Both the position numbers and the translations under genes were made by a program. Source: Parundibacterium terreum (GTDB taxonomy: Bacteria; Pseudomonadota; Gammaproteobacteria; Burkholderiales; Burkholderiaceae_D). Taken from it: DNA of 64,000 bases. The stretch lies in contig NZ_BMED01000001.1 of NCBI RefSeq assembly GCF_014636315.1, forward strand, positions 1,307,941 through 1,371,940, written 5' to 3'. Numbering within the stretch: position 1 is the first letter of the stretch; each line of letters starts with the position of its first letter. Shown here piece by piece: positions 43,695 to 51,627 of this stretch. The notes under the pieces were generated by a model. The model was given only the letters and a program-made list of their open reading frames with translations, searched no databases and was not told the DNA's origin.

Positions 43695-43728
43695 TGAATA
43701 AAGCATTCATCTTTAGCCACTTTATTCA
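43695..43728. promoter_or_regulatory. Perfect inverted repeat, candidate LysR operator
   Basis: TGAATAAAG and CTTTATTCA are exact inverted complements separated by 16 bases. They lie in the divergent space between the LysR gene and the SDR gene, about 58 bases before the LysR start and 130 before the SDR start. Confidence 0.55.
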
Positions 43729-43857
43729 ATAATCGACCGGCTGTAAAGTGGCTCCGTCGTCCTCACCGACAGCAGCACAGAGCAAACAACGCGATTGCGT
43801 CATATGCATAAGCCCGGTGCTGCCAAGCCAATCTTACAATTTCAAAAAGGAAATATC

Positions 43858-44607
43858 ATGAGCAAGAAACTGGAAGCGAAAGTAGCACTGGTCACCGGCG
43901 GCACCTCCGGCATAGGCCTGGCCTCGGCGCAGGAATTTGCAGCACAGGGCGCAACGGTCTTTATCACCGGCCGTCGTCAGGCAGAACTGGATGCGGCAGT
44001 GGCATCGATAGGAAAAAATGCGGTAGGCATACGTAGCGATGTATCCAGCATGGAAGATCTGGACCGCGTTTATGCAGAGATCAAGGCCAAGGCCGGCCAC
44101 CTGGACATCCTGTTCGCCAATGCCGGCGGCGGCGACATGCTACCCCTGGGCTCGATTACGGAAGAACACTTCGACCGCATCTTCAGCAATAACGTCAAGG
44201 GCACACTGTTCACCGTGCAAAAAGCCCTGCCCCTGCTGAAAGACGGTAGCTCCATCATCCTGACTTCATCGACTACCTCGTCCAAGGGCACGGAAAACTT
44301 CAGCGTGTATAGCGCCAGCAAGGCCGCAGTGCGCAACTTCGCCCGCTCCTGGCTACTGGACCTGAAGCCACGCAATATCCGCGTCAATGCGATCAGCCCC
44401 GGCCCAGTACGCACTCCCGGCCTGGGCGGCCTGGTAGCGCCGGAACATCAGGAAGGCCTGTTCGCGCATTTGTCCACGCTTGTGCCTATCGGCCGCCTGG
44501 GTGAAGCAAGCGAAATCGCTAAGGCGGTTAGCTTCCTGGCTTCCGACGACAGTAGCTTTATCAATGGGATAGAGTTGTTTGTGGATGGTGGAACTGCGCA
44601 GATCTGA
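43858..44607 (+). CDS. Short-chain dehydrogenase/reductase
   Basis: A 249-residue cytoplasmic NAD(P)-dependent oxidoreductase of the classical SDR type. The Rossmann motif TGGTSGIG is at 13-20, NAG at 88-90, the catalytic Ser at 137/138 (ILTSSTTSS), Tyr151 and Lys155 in YSASK. The residue pattern after the second strand (ITGRRQAEL) suggests NADP preference. AAAGGAAA precedes the ATG at 43858; the open frame upstream lacks a signal. It is divergent from a LysR gene, which likely regulates it, and a strong terminator follows. Substrate unknown. Confidence 0.95.
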   Translation: MSKKLEAKVALVTGGTSGIGLASAQEFAAQGATVFITGRRQAELDAAVASIGKNAVGIRSDVSSMEDLDRVYAEIKAKAGHLDILFANAGGGDMLPLGSITEEHFDRIFSNNVKGTLFTVQKALPLLKDGSSIILTSSTTSSKGTENFSVYSASKAAVRNFARSWLLDLKPRNIRVNAISPGPVRTPGLGGLVAPEHQEGLFAHLSTLVPIGRLGEASEIAKAVSFLASDDSSFINGIELFVDGGTAQI

Positions 44608-44664
44608 TTGCAGCACGGCAAAGGGAGCGATGCAATAGATAAAACCCATTGCACCCTGCGGCAC

Positions 44665-44705
44665 AAAAAAGCCCTGCCTGGCGCAATCGCCAGGCAGGGC
44701 TTTTT
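44665..44705. terminator. Strong bidirectional intrinsic terminator
   Basis: A perfect 13-bp stem GCCCTGCCTGGCG/CGCCAGGCAGGGC with loop CAAT, flanked by AAAAAA and TTTTT, sits between the convergent SDR gene and the metal-dependent hydrolase gene and can stop transcripts from both sides. Confidence 0.93.
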
Positions 44706-44745
44706 ATACTTATCCTGCTTTTTATCCAGCTTTCATTCACCCGTA

Positions 44746-45567
44746 TCAGGCAGCGCCGACTTTCACATACTTTTCTGCATTGTCCGCCAGCCAGCGGTGC
44801 GATAACTCACTGTCCTGCTGATCGGGGTGAAAATCTTGCCGCAGGTAAGCGCGCCAGGGCTGGTAGGTGTTGCGTATCAGCCCTTGCTTGCCGAACAAAA
44901 ACGAATAGCCGCTCTTCCAGGTGCTCCACTTCCATAATGTGCCATCCCGCCGCAAATTATTGACAGTCTGGCGCAGCACATCCGTCAGGAAAACGCCGGT
45001 GATGCGGCGGAACCATTTGATGCGCCAGACATGATCGCCGCCCAGCGCATGATACAGGTCAAAGGCGGTGCTCTTGTGCTCCACCTCTTCGGCGCAATGC
45101 CATAGCCACATGCTTTGCAAACGCCCTTCACTGCCCTCCAGCGCATGCGGGTGCTGCAGCGTCCATTCAGCAAGAATCGCGGTGAAATGTTCGGTCGCAG
45201 CCGTAATGGCCAGGCAATGGCGCGGGTCGCTGCCTTCCATCAGCTTCATGCGTTCGGTGGCGCGCGCCTGCCAGGCATTATGCAAACCCTGCCGCTCCAG
45301 ATGTTCGTTGAACAAGGCATGGATACGGCGGTGGGTCGCTTCCTGGCCGATGAAGCCCTGTACCTGCTGCTGAAGTTCTGCCTGCTTGCTGGCCGGCAAA
45401 GATGCCTGTGCCCTGCGCACGGAATCAATGAAAAACTGTTCGCCGACCGGAAAACTCATCGACAACGCATTGAAGAAGGCCGAGCGGAATGCATCGCCGC
45501 CGCACCAGTGGCGGTCAAACGGCGCTTTCAGGTCTATCAACAACCTGCGGACTGTAAGAGTGCTCAT
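44746..45567 (-). CDS. Predicted metal-dependent hydrolase (PF10118 family)
   Basis: A 273-residue cytoplasmic helical protein. The conserved pattern matches the PF10118 group: QGFIGQEATHRRIHALFNEHL (E-x2-H-x3-H), LAITAATEHFTAIL (E-H), WHCAEEVEHKSTAFDLY (EEVEH), which together would form a di-iron or other metal site in a four-helix bundle, similar to ferritin-like enzymes. The enzymatic reaction is not established for the family. Divergent from a TetR regulator with two perfect operator-like palindromes between, so it is probably repressed by it. Confidence 0.9.
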   Translation of the reverse strand: MSTLTVRRLLIDLKAPFDRHWCGGDAFRSAFFNALSMSFPVGEQFFIDSVRRAQASLPASKQAELQQQVQGFIGQEATHRRIHALFNEHLERQGLHNAWQARATERMKLMEGSDPRHCLAITAATEHFTAILAEWTLQHPHALEGSEGRLQSMWLWHCAEEVEHKSTAFDLYHALGGDHVWRIKWFRRITGVFLTDVLRQTVNNLRRDGTLWKWSTWKSGYSFLFGKQGLIRNTYQPWRAYLRQDFHPDQQDSELSHRWLADNAEKYVKVGAA

Positions 45568-45636
45568 GCTTGTTACCTCATCAATGCGTCAATCTGGATT
45601 TCCGTGCGCCGCGCATGCTGATCAAATCTTGCAGCG

Positions 45637-45654
45637 TGGTACGACTGCGTACCA
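45637..45654. promoter_or_regulatory. TetR-type operator 1
   Basis: TGGTACG-ACTG-CGTACCA is a perfect 7-bp-arm inverted repeat; with operator 2 it defines TGGTAC-N6-GTACCA. It lies between the divergent PF10118 and TetR genes. Confidence 0.75.
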
Positions 45655-45679
45655 ATTCAAACATACTGCGCCCGATTTA

Positions 45680-45697
45680 TGGTACTGTCAAGTACCA
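45680..45697. promoter_or_regulatory. TetR-type operator 2
   Basis: TGGTACT-GTCA-AGTACCA is a second perfect copy of the same palindrome, 43 bases centre to centre from operator 1 (four helical turns). It ends 17 bases before the TetR start codon. Confidence 0.75.
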
Positions 45698-45714
45698 ATG
45701 CTTCTCTTGCCACC

Positions 45715-46293
45715 ATGAATCAAACCGAGACAGACAACGAACACCGCCACAGGCTGCTGGACGGCATGGCCAATGCAGTCGCTGCCAATGGCTACGCAAA
45801 TACGACGATCGCCGATATTGTCAAACAAGCGGGCGTGTCACGCCGCACTTTCTATGAGCACTTTGCCACCAAGCAGCAGTGCTTCATCGCGCTATATGAA
45901 GCGGCCGCGCTGCATGCGCTGAAGGTCTTGCGCACGGCAATTGACCCTGCGCATGACTGGCATACGCAACTGGAGCAAGCAATGAGCGCCTATCTTGCTG
46001 CGCTGGCGCAGAACCCGGTGCTATTGCGTACTTTGTTCATTGAGATATGGGGACTGGGCGAAGAAGGCCTGGCGGTACGCCGCCGCATCAATGAGGAAAT
46101 TGCCGGCTTCATGCTGAAGGTGGTCAATGCCAAAGGCCCCGGCCAACCCGGCCAGCCCCTGTCGGCGGACATTGCGATGGCGGTGGTCGGCGGCATCAAT
46201 GAACTGGTGTTGCAGGCAATAGAACGCAACCGCGTCCACGCCTTGCAAGAGATCGTGACGCCGGCGCTGCAATTGATACGGGCGGTGACTTGA
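45715..46293 (+). CDS. TetR/AcrR-family transcriptional repressor
   Basis: A 192-residue repressor with the N-terminal helix-turn-helix (about 15-58: LLDGMANAVAANGYANTTIADIVKQAGVSRRTFYEHFATKQQCF) and an all-helical ligand domain. The start at 45715 is used; an in-frame ATG at 45679 overlaps operator 2 and is unlikely. The two perfect palindromes upstream are probably its own binding sites, giving autorepression together with control of the divergent hydrolase gene. Ribosome site is weak. Confidence 0.94.
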   Translation: MNQTETDNEHRHRLLDGMANAVAANGYANTTIADIVKQAGVSRRTFYEHFATKQQCFIALYEAAALHALKVLRTAIDPAHDWHTQLEQAMSAYLAALAQNPVLLRTLFIEIWGLGEEGLAVRRRINEEIAGFMLKVVNAKGPGQPGQPLSADIAMAVVGGINELVLQAIERNRVHALQEIVTPALQLIRAVT

Positions 46294-46325
46294 CGCTCAC
46301 CTGATACTCAGCCTGATGCCAGCAC

Positions 46326-46742
46326 TTATTTGGAAATGGTGTGGCTGACGCTATAGCCTTGTTCCACGAAAGCAGTCAGTTTCTGCTGCAAATCTCGGCT
46401 GTGCTGCTCATCTTGGACATGGACCTGTTTCAACTTGAACAGCCATTTGTTCGACACGACAGCGCCGTCCTCGCGTATCACCGAATGCGGTGTTAGCTGC
46501 GCAGTCTTATCCATAGGCCGGATGGACATTGAGCGGTCCCACAAGCTGGCACTCAAACCTTCTTTCCGCGCAGCCTCGACGAAGCTGTTTGCCTGCGCCT
46601 CGGTGTAGATCTCTACTGAGACATCCACCTTGACCGGGTAACCCATATTGCGCGCAAAACTGCTAATGTTCTCCCCCACCGGGGCTGCAGCAACGATCGC
46701 AGAAAACAAAATTGTGCAGCAGAAAAAAGCAATTCTCAGCAT
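46326..46742 (-). CDS. Secreted protein, function unknown
   Basis: A 138-residue protein with a signal peptide (MLRIAFFCCTILFSAIVAAA, cleavage before PVGENI). The mature part has an alpha-beta repeat appearance (GYPVKVDVSVEIYTEAQANSFVEAARKEGLSASLWD and WLFKLKQVHVQDEQHSRDLQQKLTAFVEQGY), a ferredoxin-like pattern that recalls RraB-like domains, but I would not name it. AAGGGA lies before the ATG at 46742. It is convergent with the TetR gene (33 bases between). Confidence 0.75.
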   Translation of the reverse strand: MLRIAFFCCTILFSAIVAAAPVGENISSFARNMGYPVKVDVSVEIYTEAQANSFVEAARKEGLSASLWDRSMSIRPMDKTAQLTPHSVIREDGAVVSNKWLFKLKQVHVQDEQHSRDLQQKLTAFVEQGYSVSHTISK

Positions 46743-46796
46743 GACTATTCCCTTGAGCACAATTGATGTCAGGGACTATATCAAATATTGCCTTTT

Positions 46797-47402
46797 TTAC
46801 ACAACATTTATTTCCTGGCGATCCTGGGAAACCGGCAAACCCGGCAGCGAAAGATGCCCGACTTCATAGCATTGCATGCGCTGCGGATCAAAATTCTCCG
46901 GTATTTGCAACCACAAGCGCAGCCGCACGATGGTCCATGAAGCCGGCTCGAAAGCGGTGACCGCTGTCAGCGCGCCTTGCAAGCGCATATCCTGCGCGGC
47001 ATTGTCGCTCTCCGCCTGCTGCACCTGGGCCAGAGATGCAAAGGCCGATATCGCGATGATTTCGCGCGTGGCGAATTTTGCGACACGTACATCGCTGCCC
47101 CGCAAATGCTGCCATACCGACCAGGTCTTGATGGCAGGCCGGCCGAAAGCATTGGACACGGCGGCAAAGCCCGGCCCGCTCAGGAAGCGGTTCATCGCCT
47201 CGCTGTTTTCCCATACGTAAAAAGGAGCGTACAGGTTATCCAGCGTCTTTATTGCCTCTGCATTGCGGTCTGCGCTGAGATAAGCCTTCATCGCCAGTCC
47301 GGAAAAATCATCCAGCAAATGCCCGTTGCGCGCAATGCGCTGCCGGATGATGTCCATATCGTAATCGGCGGGCAGAGTAAAACTGTATTGCATGGCGATC
47401 AT
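46797..47402 (-). CDS. DUF4865 family protein
   Basis: A 201-residue cytoplasmic protein matching the DUF4865 pattern: AMQYSFTLPADYDMDIIRQRIARNG, the long ADRNAEAIKTLDNLYAPFYVWEN segment, GPAFAAV-like region and FGRPAIKTWSVW. The fold is thought to be a dimeric alpha-beta barrel like monooxygenase-type proteins. Function unknown. The start at 47402 has GGGAG 8 bases before it. It is the last gene of a three-gene unit with the tautomerase and the carboxymuconolactone-decarboxylase-like gene, opposite a LysR gene. Confidence 0.88.
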   Translation of the reverse strand: MIAMQYSFTLPADYDMDIIRQRIARNGHLLDDFSGLAMKAYLSADRNAEAIKTLDNLYAPFYVWENSEAMNRFLSGPGFAAVSNAFGRPAIKTWSVWQHLRGSDVRVAKFATREIIAISAFASLAQVQQAESDNAAQDMRLQGALTAVTAFEPASWTIVRLRLWLQIPENFDPQRMQCYEVGHLSLPGLPVSQDRQEINVV

Positions 47403-47428
47403 GTGTTCGCTCCCTGAGTACACTGCAT

Positions 47429-47809
47429 TTAAACGGCCTGCACACCCTTGCTGAAAGACCAGTCATCCATCGAGGCCGTGGTGTTGACGACGATCATCAC
47501 ATCCTCTGGGCGTATACCCGGTGCGGCAGCCAGCAGCTCTACTGCGCGCTGGTAAAACGCCTGCTTGGTGGCAGAATCCCTGGGGCGGCCGGCGGTGATG
47601 TGGATCAGCACAAAATCCTCTGAGCGCGGCCCGCCGCCGTAGTCGCGATCAAAAATCAGTTCGCCCGGCTGCAGTTGATGGATGATCTGGAAGCGGTCAG
47701 CCGCCGGCACCTTGAAGGCTTCGACCATCGCCTGATGCAGATTGTCGGCGAGCGCCCTCAGATATTCGGGCGATTTACCTTTGTGAAGAGAAATACGGGC
47801 ATAGGGCAT
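47429..47809 (-). CDS. Tautomerase family protein
   Basis: A 126-residue member of the tautomerase superfamily. Pro2, the catalytic amino-terminal proline after Met removal, is present (MPYARISLHKGKS). It has the double length of some members (TTASMDDWSFSKG at the end), similar to malonate-semialdehyde-decarboxylase-like tautomerases. It follows the carboxymuconolactone-decarboxylase-like gene by 5 bases and precedes DUF4865 by 26, so all three are co-transcribed. Confidence 0.92.
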   Translation of the reverse strand: MPYARISLHKGKSPEYLRALADNLHQAMVEAFKVPAADRFQIIHQLQPGELIFDRDYGGGPRSEDFVLIHITAGRPRDSATKQAFYQRAVELLAAAPGIRPEDVMIVVNTTASMDDWSFSKGVQAV

Positions 47810-47814
47810 GGTGT

Positions 47815-48171
47815 TTACTCCTGTGAGATTATCGGCTTGGTGCCGGGGTTGGAAACAAACGTTCTTAATACACCGACCGCAGAGGCCGCTGTCGGCCAGC
47901 CGGAATAGAAGGCCAGGTGGGTAATCAGCTCTACCAACTCTGTCTGGCTAAGACCATTTTCCATGGCCTTGTTCAGATGAAAAGGCAATTGCTCGCTGCG
48001 ATTCAGTGCCACCAGCGCCGACACGGTGACCAGGCTGCGCTCACGCGGGGATAGCACATCACGCTGCCAAACATCGCCGAACAGCACTTGATCGGTCAGC
48101 TCGGCCAGCTTGGGGGCGATATCGCCCATCAAGGCCTGCGCAATGCCGGGTGTACCGTGACTGTTATTCAT
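47815..48171 (-). CDS. Carboxymuconolactone decarboxylase (AhpD-like) family protein
   Basis: A 118-residue helical protein of the CMD family. The pattern VLFGDVWQRDVLSPRERSLVTVSALVALNRSEQLPFHLNKAMENGLSQTELVELITHLAFYSGWPTAASAV is the family core; it lacks the CxxC of true AhpD, so a non-redox subclass. First gene of the operon with the tautomerase and DUF4865. Divergent from a LysR gene. The set is commonly seen together in proteobacteria and may handle quinones or aromatic breakdown products. Confidence 0.93.
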   Translation of the reverse strand: MNNSHGTPGIAQALMGDIAPKLAELTDQVLFGDVWQRDVLSPRERSLVTVSALVALNRSEQLPFHLNKAMENGLSQTELVELITHLAFYSGWPTAASAVGVLRTFVSNPGTKPIISQE

Positions 48172-48231
48172 TTGCCTGCTCCGTAGAAATTAGCGTGGTT
48201 TCATTGACAGCTCTAAGATACAGGCCTATCG

Positions 48232-48251
48232 TTATCCATAAAATCAGATAA
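48232..48251. promoter_or_regulatory. Candidate LysR site between CMD operon and LysR gene
   Basis: TTATC-N10-GATAA is an inverted repeat with 5-bp arms inside the 116-base divergent region. The dimension (T-N11 to N13-A) fits a LysR half-site pair, but the arms are short. Confidence 0.4.
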
Positions 48252-48287
48252 TTTTGAATCAATGATCCACAAAAACGGGATGATTAC

Positions 48288-49220
48288 ATGCACAGGATCA
48301 CTTTTGACCTGGATGTCTTGCGCAGCTTTGTCACCGGCATAGAGCTGGGCAGCTTTGCCAAGGCCGCCGACAAGCTGGGGCGCTCCACCTCTGCCGTCAG
48401 TGCGCAACTGAAGAAACTGGAAGACCAGGTGGATGCCCCCATTTTGCGTAAGGCCGGCCGCGGCCTGGTGCTGACGCCTGCCGGGGAAACCCTGCTGGCC
48501 TATGCCCGCCGGCTGCTGGAGTTAAACGATGAAGCGGCCACTGCGCTGCGCGGCGTGGACCTGGAAGGATGGATCAGGCTGGGCATGCCTGAGGATTTTG
48601 GCGAGCGCGTTCTGACCGATGTGCTGGGCCGCTTTACGCGCGCGCACCCCAAGGTCAGGATAGAAGCCAAGGTGGCCCGCCATGCCATATTGCTGGACAG
48701 CATAGCCAGCGGCAATCTGGATCTTGCGCTGACCTGGGACGCCGGCGTACCCATTCCTCAATCGGAAACGGTGGGCGAATTGCAGTTGCGCTGGATAGGC
48801 CCGGCCGGCAGCGCTGCATTGCCCAAGCCGACCGTGCAAGATCCGCTGCCGCTGATCGCATTCGAAGCGCCCTGCCTGATGCGCACCGCAGCAACGGCCG
48901 CGCTGGACCAGGCCGGCATTCCCTGGCGCATTTCATTTGCCAGCCCCAGCCTGAGCGGCATCTGGGCGGCTGTCGCAGCGGGCCTGGGCGTCACCGTGCG
49001 CACGGACATCGGCCTGCCCGCCAATCTGCAGGTACTGGGACCCGACATTTGCCCGCTGCCTGCACTGCCCACCTTGGGCCTGATCATGTACCGCGCCGAA
49101 GATAATCCCAGCCCCGCCACGCAGTTGCTGGGCGAAATCATGCTGGATGCGATACAAAGTCCATCGCGCCCATTGCGTGCGTCAAAGCCAGCACCGCTGC
49201 TGCGTGTGGCAAGCAGCTAG
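48288..49220 (+). CDS. LysR-family transcriptional regulator
   Basis: A 310-residue regulator. The N-terminal winged helix-turn-helix reads DLDVLRSFVTGIELGSFAKAADKLGRSTSAVSAQLKKLEDQVDAPILRKAGRG, a well-conserved subgroup pattern; the effector domain follows (about 95-295). Divergent from the CMD/tautomerase/DUF4865 operon, and this LysR subgroup is frequently found beside such genes. The ATG is preceded by a weak site. Confidence 0.93.
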   Translation: MHRITFDLDVLRSFVTGIELGSFAKAADKLGRSTSAVSAQLKKLEDQVDAPILRKAGRGLVLTPAGETLLAYARRLLELNDEAATALRGVDLEGWIRLGMPEDFGERVLTDVLGRFTRAHPKVRIEAKVARHAILLDSIASGNLDLALTWDAGVPIPQSETVGELQLRWIGPAGSAALPKPTVQDPLPLIAFEAPCLMRTAATAALDQAGIPWRISFASPSLSGIWAAVAAGLGVTVRTDIGLPANLQVLGPDICPLPALPTLGLIMYRAEDNPSPATQLLGEIMLDAIQSPSRPLRASKPAPLLRVASS

Positions 49221-49369
49221 GTCCAGGGACCAGGAGTATAGGTATGTGTAGCAAGCTGCGCAGCGTACCAAAAATTCTTCGCAGTTGAAACCGCTCACAA
49301 GATAGCGCGTTGCACCTGATATTTTTTGACTTACACTGGAAAACGAAAAACAAAACAAAGGAGACAGAC

Positions 49370-50410
49370 TTGGACACGCATCCTGCTTCGGAAGTCATTA
49401 CCCGGACCCTGGACGCTGCGCTGGAACGCACGAAAGCTGCGATCAGGATAGCGTTATGCATCATAAGCGTTCTCTGCATTTGCTTTGCCCTACCTATACC
49501 GGCACATGCACAAGCACGGCCAAGCACTTCACAAATTGAGGCCCCTCGTCTGGAACTGGTAGTCCTCGGCTCCGGTGGCCCGGGAGCGACAGGCCGCGCC
49601 GGCTCCAGCTATCTGGTGCTGCTGGACGGCGTGCCGCGCATCCTGGTCGATGCGGGGCCGGGCTCTTTTGCAAGGCTGGGAGAGGCGCACCTCTCTTTAT
49701 CGAAGACCGACATCGTACTGCTGACGCATCTGCATATTGATCATGTGGGTGAATTGCCGGGACTGTTCAAGGCCCGCGCGGTATCTACCGGCGAGGCAAT
49801 CAACTTCCGCGTTTTTGGTCCAGAGGGCAGCAACGGCAAGCCGCACAAGCAAGGCGATGCCTCCTTTCCCTCCACCAGCCGGTTGATGCACCTACTGTTC
49901 GACAAGCAGGGAGCCTATGGCTATCTGAAGGATTTTTCTGCGCCCGTCAGCATACAGGCAACGGATATCAGTACCAGGCTGCAGTCGAAACAAAAGCCGC
50001 AGTTACTGCTCAATGAAAACGGCCTGAGGATACAGGCAATAGCAGGACATCACCGCGATGCGCCCGCAGTGATCTACAGGATTGACTATGGGGGAAAAAG
50101 CATCACCTTCAGCGGAGATATCGATGCGCAGGGGCTGGCTGATCTGCGCGCGATCGCCCAGGATACCGACCTGCTGGTATTCAATACCGTAGTGCTGGAC
50201 CCGCCGGGCTCACCATCCGTGCTATACACGCTGCACACGCCGCCTAAGGCTATAGGCGAAGTGGCGCGGGATGCCCATGTTGGACAGCTATTGCTTAGCC
50301 ATATTTCTCCCGCGGTTGAAGAAGACAATGCAGAGGTGGAGGCCTCCGTCGCAAAGGCGTTCACGCGGCCTGTGACTTTTGCTGAAGACGGGTTGAGGAT
50401 ATCGCCTTGA
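49370..50410 (+). CDS. Exported MBL-fold metal-dependent hydrolase, TTG start
   Basis: A 346-residue metallo-beta-lactamase-fold protein. TTG at 49370 is chosen because AAAGGAG stands 6 bases before it; the GTG/ATG codons further upstream lack a ribosome site and the signal peptide (ALCIISVLCICFALPIPAHA, cleavage before QAR) then begins properly. Metal ligands THLHIDH (H120, H122, D124, H125), H in AIAGHH and D in FSGDID match the glyoxalase/RNase Z-like branch (YflN/arylsulfatase-like exported hydrolases). Substrate unknown. Single gene. Confidence 0.88.
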   Translation: MDTHPASEVITRTLDAALERTKAAIRIALCIISVLCICFALPIPAHAQARPSTSQIEAPRLELVVLGSGGPGATGRAGSSYLVLLDGVPRILVDAGPGSFARLGEAHLSLSKTDIVLLTHLHIDHVGELPGLFKARAVSTGEAINFRVFGPEGSNGKPHKQGDASFPSTSRLMHLLFDKQGAYGYLKDFSAPVSIQATDISTRLQSKQKPQLLLNENGLRIQAIAGHHRDAPAVIYRIDYGGKSITFSGDIDAQGLADLRAIAQDTDLLVFNTVVLDPPGSPSVLYTLHTPPKAIGEVARDAHVGQLLLSHISPAVEEDNAEVEASVAKAFTRPVTFAEDGLRISP

Positions 50411-50519
50411 CAGGCAAACCGGCAGCAAGCTGATCCGATATGAAAGCCTGAGATGCCTGCGATGGTACTGAAGAATGCAGACCCCGCAATCACTATTGGA
50501 TTGCCGTCACTTCAGGACG

Positions 50520-51005
50520 TTAAGGTCCCTTTTCCTGCTCGAATACCATAGTCTTTTCAAAATGGCGCCATACGCGGGCAGGCAGCATGGGGCTCTCCTC
50601 CCGCAGCTTGCCCCATGACTGTTCTATCGCAGCCAGGGCATCCAGCGTTTCCTGCTCCGTTGCGTGCGGGAAGCTTGCCAGCATTTCTATGCGGTGGGTC
50701 AGATTGGCAAACCGGGCGCCAGCCAGCCTGTGCTTTTCAGCCAGCTCCGAGTATTTAAGAAAAGTTTGCAGGCCCGTGAGCGCCGCAGCAGTCACGCTGA
50801 GCAGACCGGTGAGGATGCGTATTTCAACGCTGGCCTCTTTGGATAAACCAGCAAACACAGCCGTCCCCACAATCGCGCTCAATGCGATGGCGGGTAGGCC
50901 CAGCCATAAATGCAGGCGCTGGAATTGCCTGGCGCTTTCATAGTGGCACAGTTGCACACGGTGATTACGGAAATGCCATTGCGCGATGAGTTCAGACGGC
51001 GACAT
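50520..51005 (-). CDS. SLATT-like two-helix membrane protein
   Basis: A 161-residue protein with the layout of SLATT domains (SMODS and SLOG-associating two-TM effector). It has a short N-terminal helix (LIAQWHFRNHRVQLCHYESARQFQRLHLWLGL), two membrane helices (about 38-58 and 66-86) and a C-terminal helical tail (YSELAEKHRLAGARFANLTHRIEMLASF). In CBASS-type systems SLATT proteins form pores on a nucleotide signal. Here no nucleotidyltransferase, SLOG or other partner adjoins, so an anti-phage role is not shown. The start at 51005 has GGAAG before it. Confidence 0.75.
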   Translation of the reverse strand: MSPSELIAQWHFRNHRVQLCHYESARQFQRLHLWLGLPAIALSAIVGTAVFAGLSKEASVEIRILTGLLSVTAAALTGLQTFLKYSELAEKHRLAGARFANLTHRIEMLASFPHATEQETLDALAAIEQSWGKLREESPMLPARVWRHFEKTMVFEQEKGP

Positions 51006-51293
51006 AGTTTTTCTTCCGGTTAGCCCTGCACCGAAAACAAACGGCTGCCTCATTCTGAATGAGCCGGCAGATGGCCCAGGTGAGGCATCCTAAGCTATCC
51101 ATCTTCAAAAAAATTGTCAACAAAACACCTTTACAAGCAAGCAAACCTGTCTCTATTCCGCCATCGCAGCGATTTCCCAACGGCCATTCACAAAGCCAAC
51201 ATTTACTTACAAAGCCATTTTTTAGCGAAGCAATCGGGTTACACGGCCATGTTTAAATAAGCCATCGTATAGAAAAAGAGCGAGGCAATTAAC

Positions 51294-51563
51294 ATGACCG
51301 GAACCGCATTCTTTGAAGCAGAATTTTTCGTGCTGCTGGTGTCGTCCTTCATCGCGCCCTTTTGCATCAACGCCTGCGTGATATGGAAGCAAGCCATTTC
51401 GCGCAAGGTGACCTGGCTGTCTGGCAATGGTCTCTTGATATCGGAAATATCCGTCGCTCCGTATCTGGTGCCGGCAGTGTTTGCAGGTATAGGCGTGAGC
51501 CTGATTTCACATGGCCTGATCACGAATCTTGACGATGCCGAGAAAAAAATTGAACGCATCTAA
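51294..51563 (+). CDS. Small membrane protein, function unknown
   Basis: An 89-residue protein with two hydrophobic segments (EFFVLLVSSFIAPFCINACVI and ISVAPYLVPAVFAGIGVSLISHGLI) and a charged tail. GAGG lies about 8 bases before the ATG. No family recognised. It is divergent from the SLATT-like gene with about 290 bases between, and convergent with the M24 peptidase-like gene. Confidence 0.6.
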   Translation: MTGTAFFEAEFFVLLVSSFIAPFCINACVIWKQAISRKVTWLSGNGLLISEISVAPYLVPAVFAGIGVSLISHGLITNLDDAEKKIERI

Positions 51564-51627
51564 CACGGATCGCAGGCGCATCCTGTCTGTGTCGATATAG
51601 AATATGCTTTAGCCGGCCCCAGAGATC

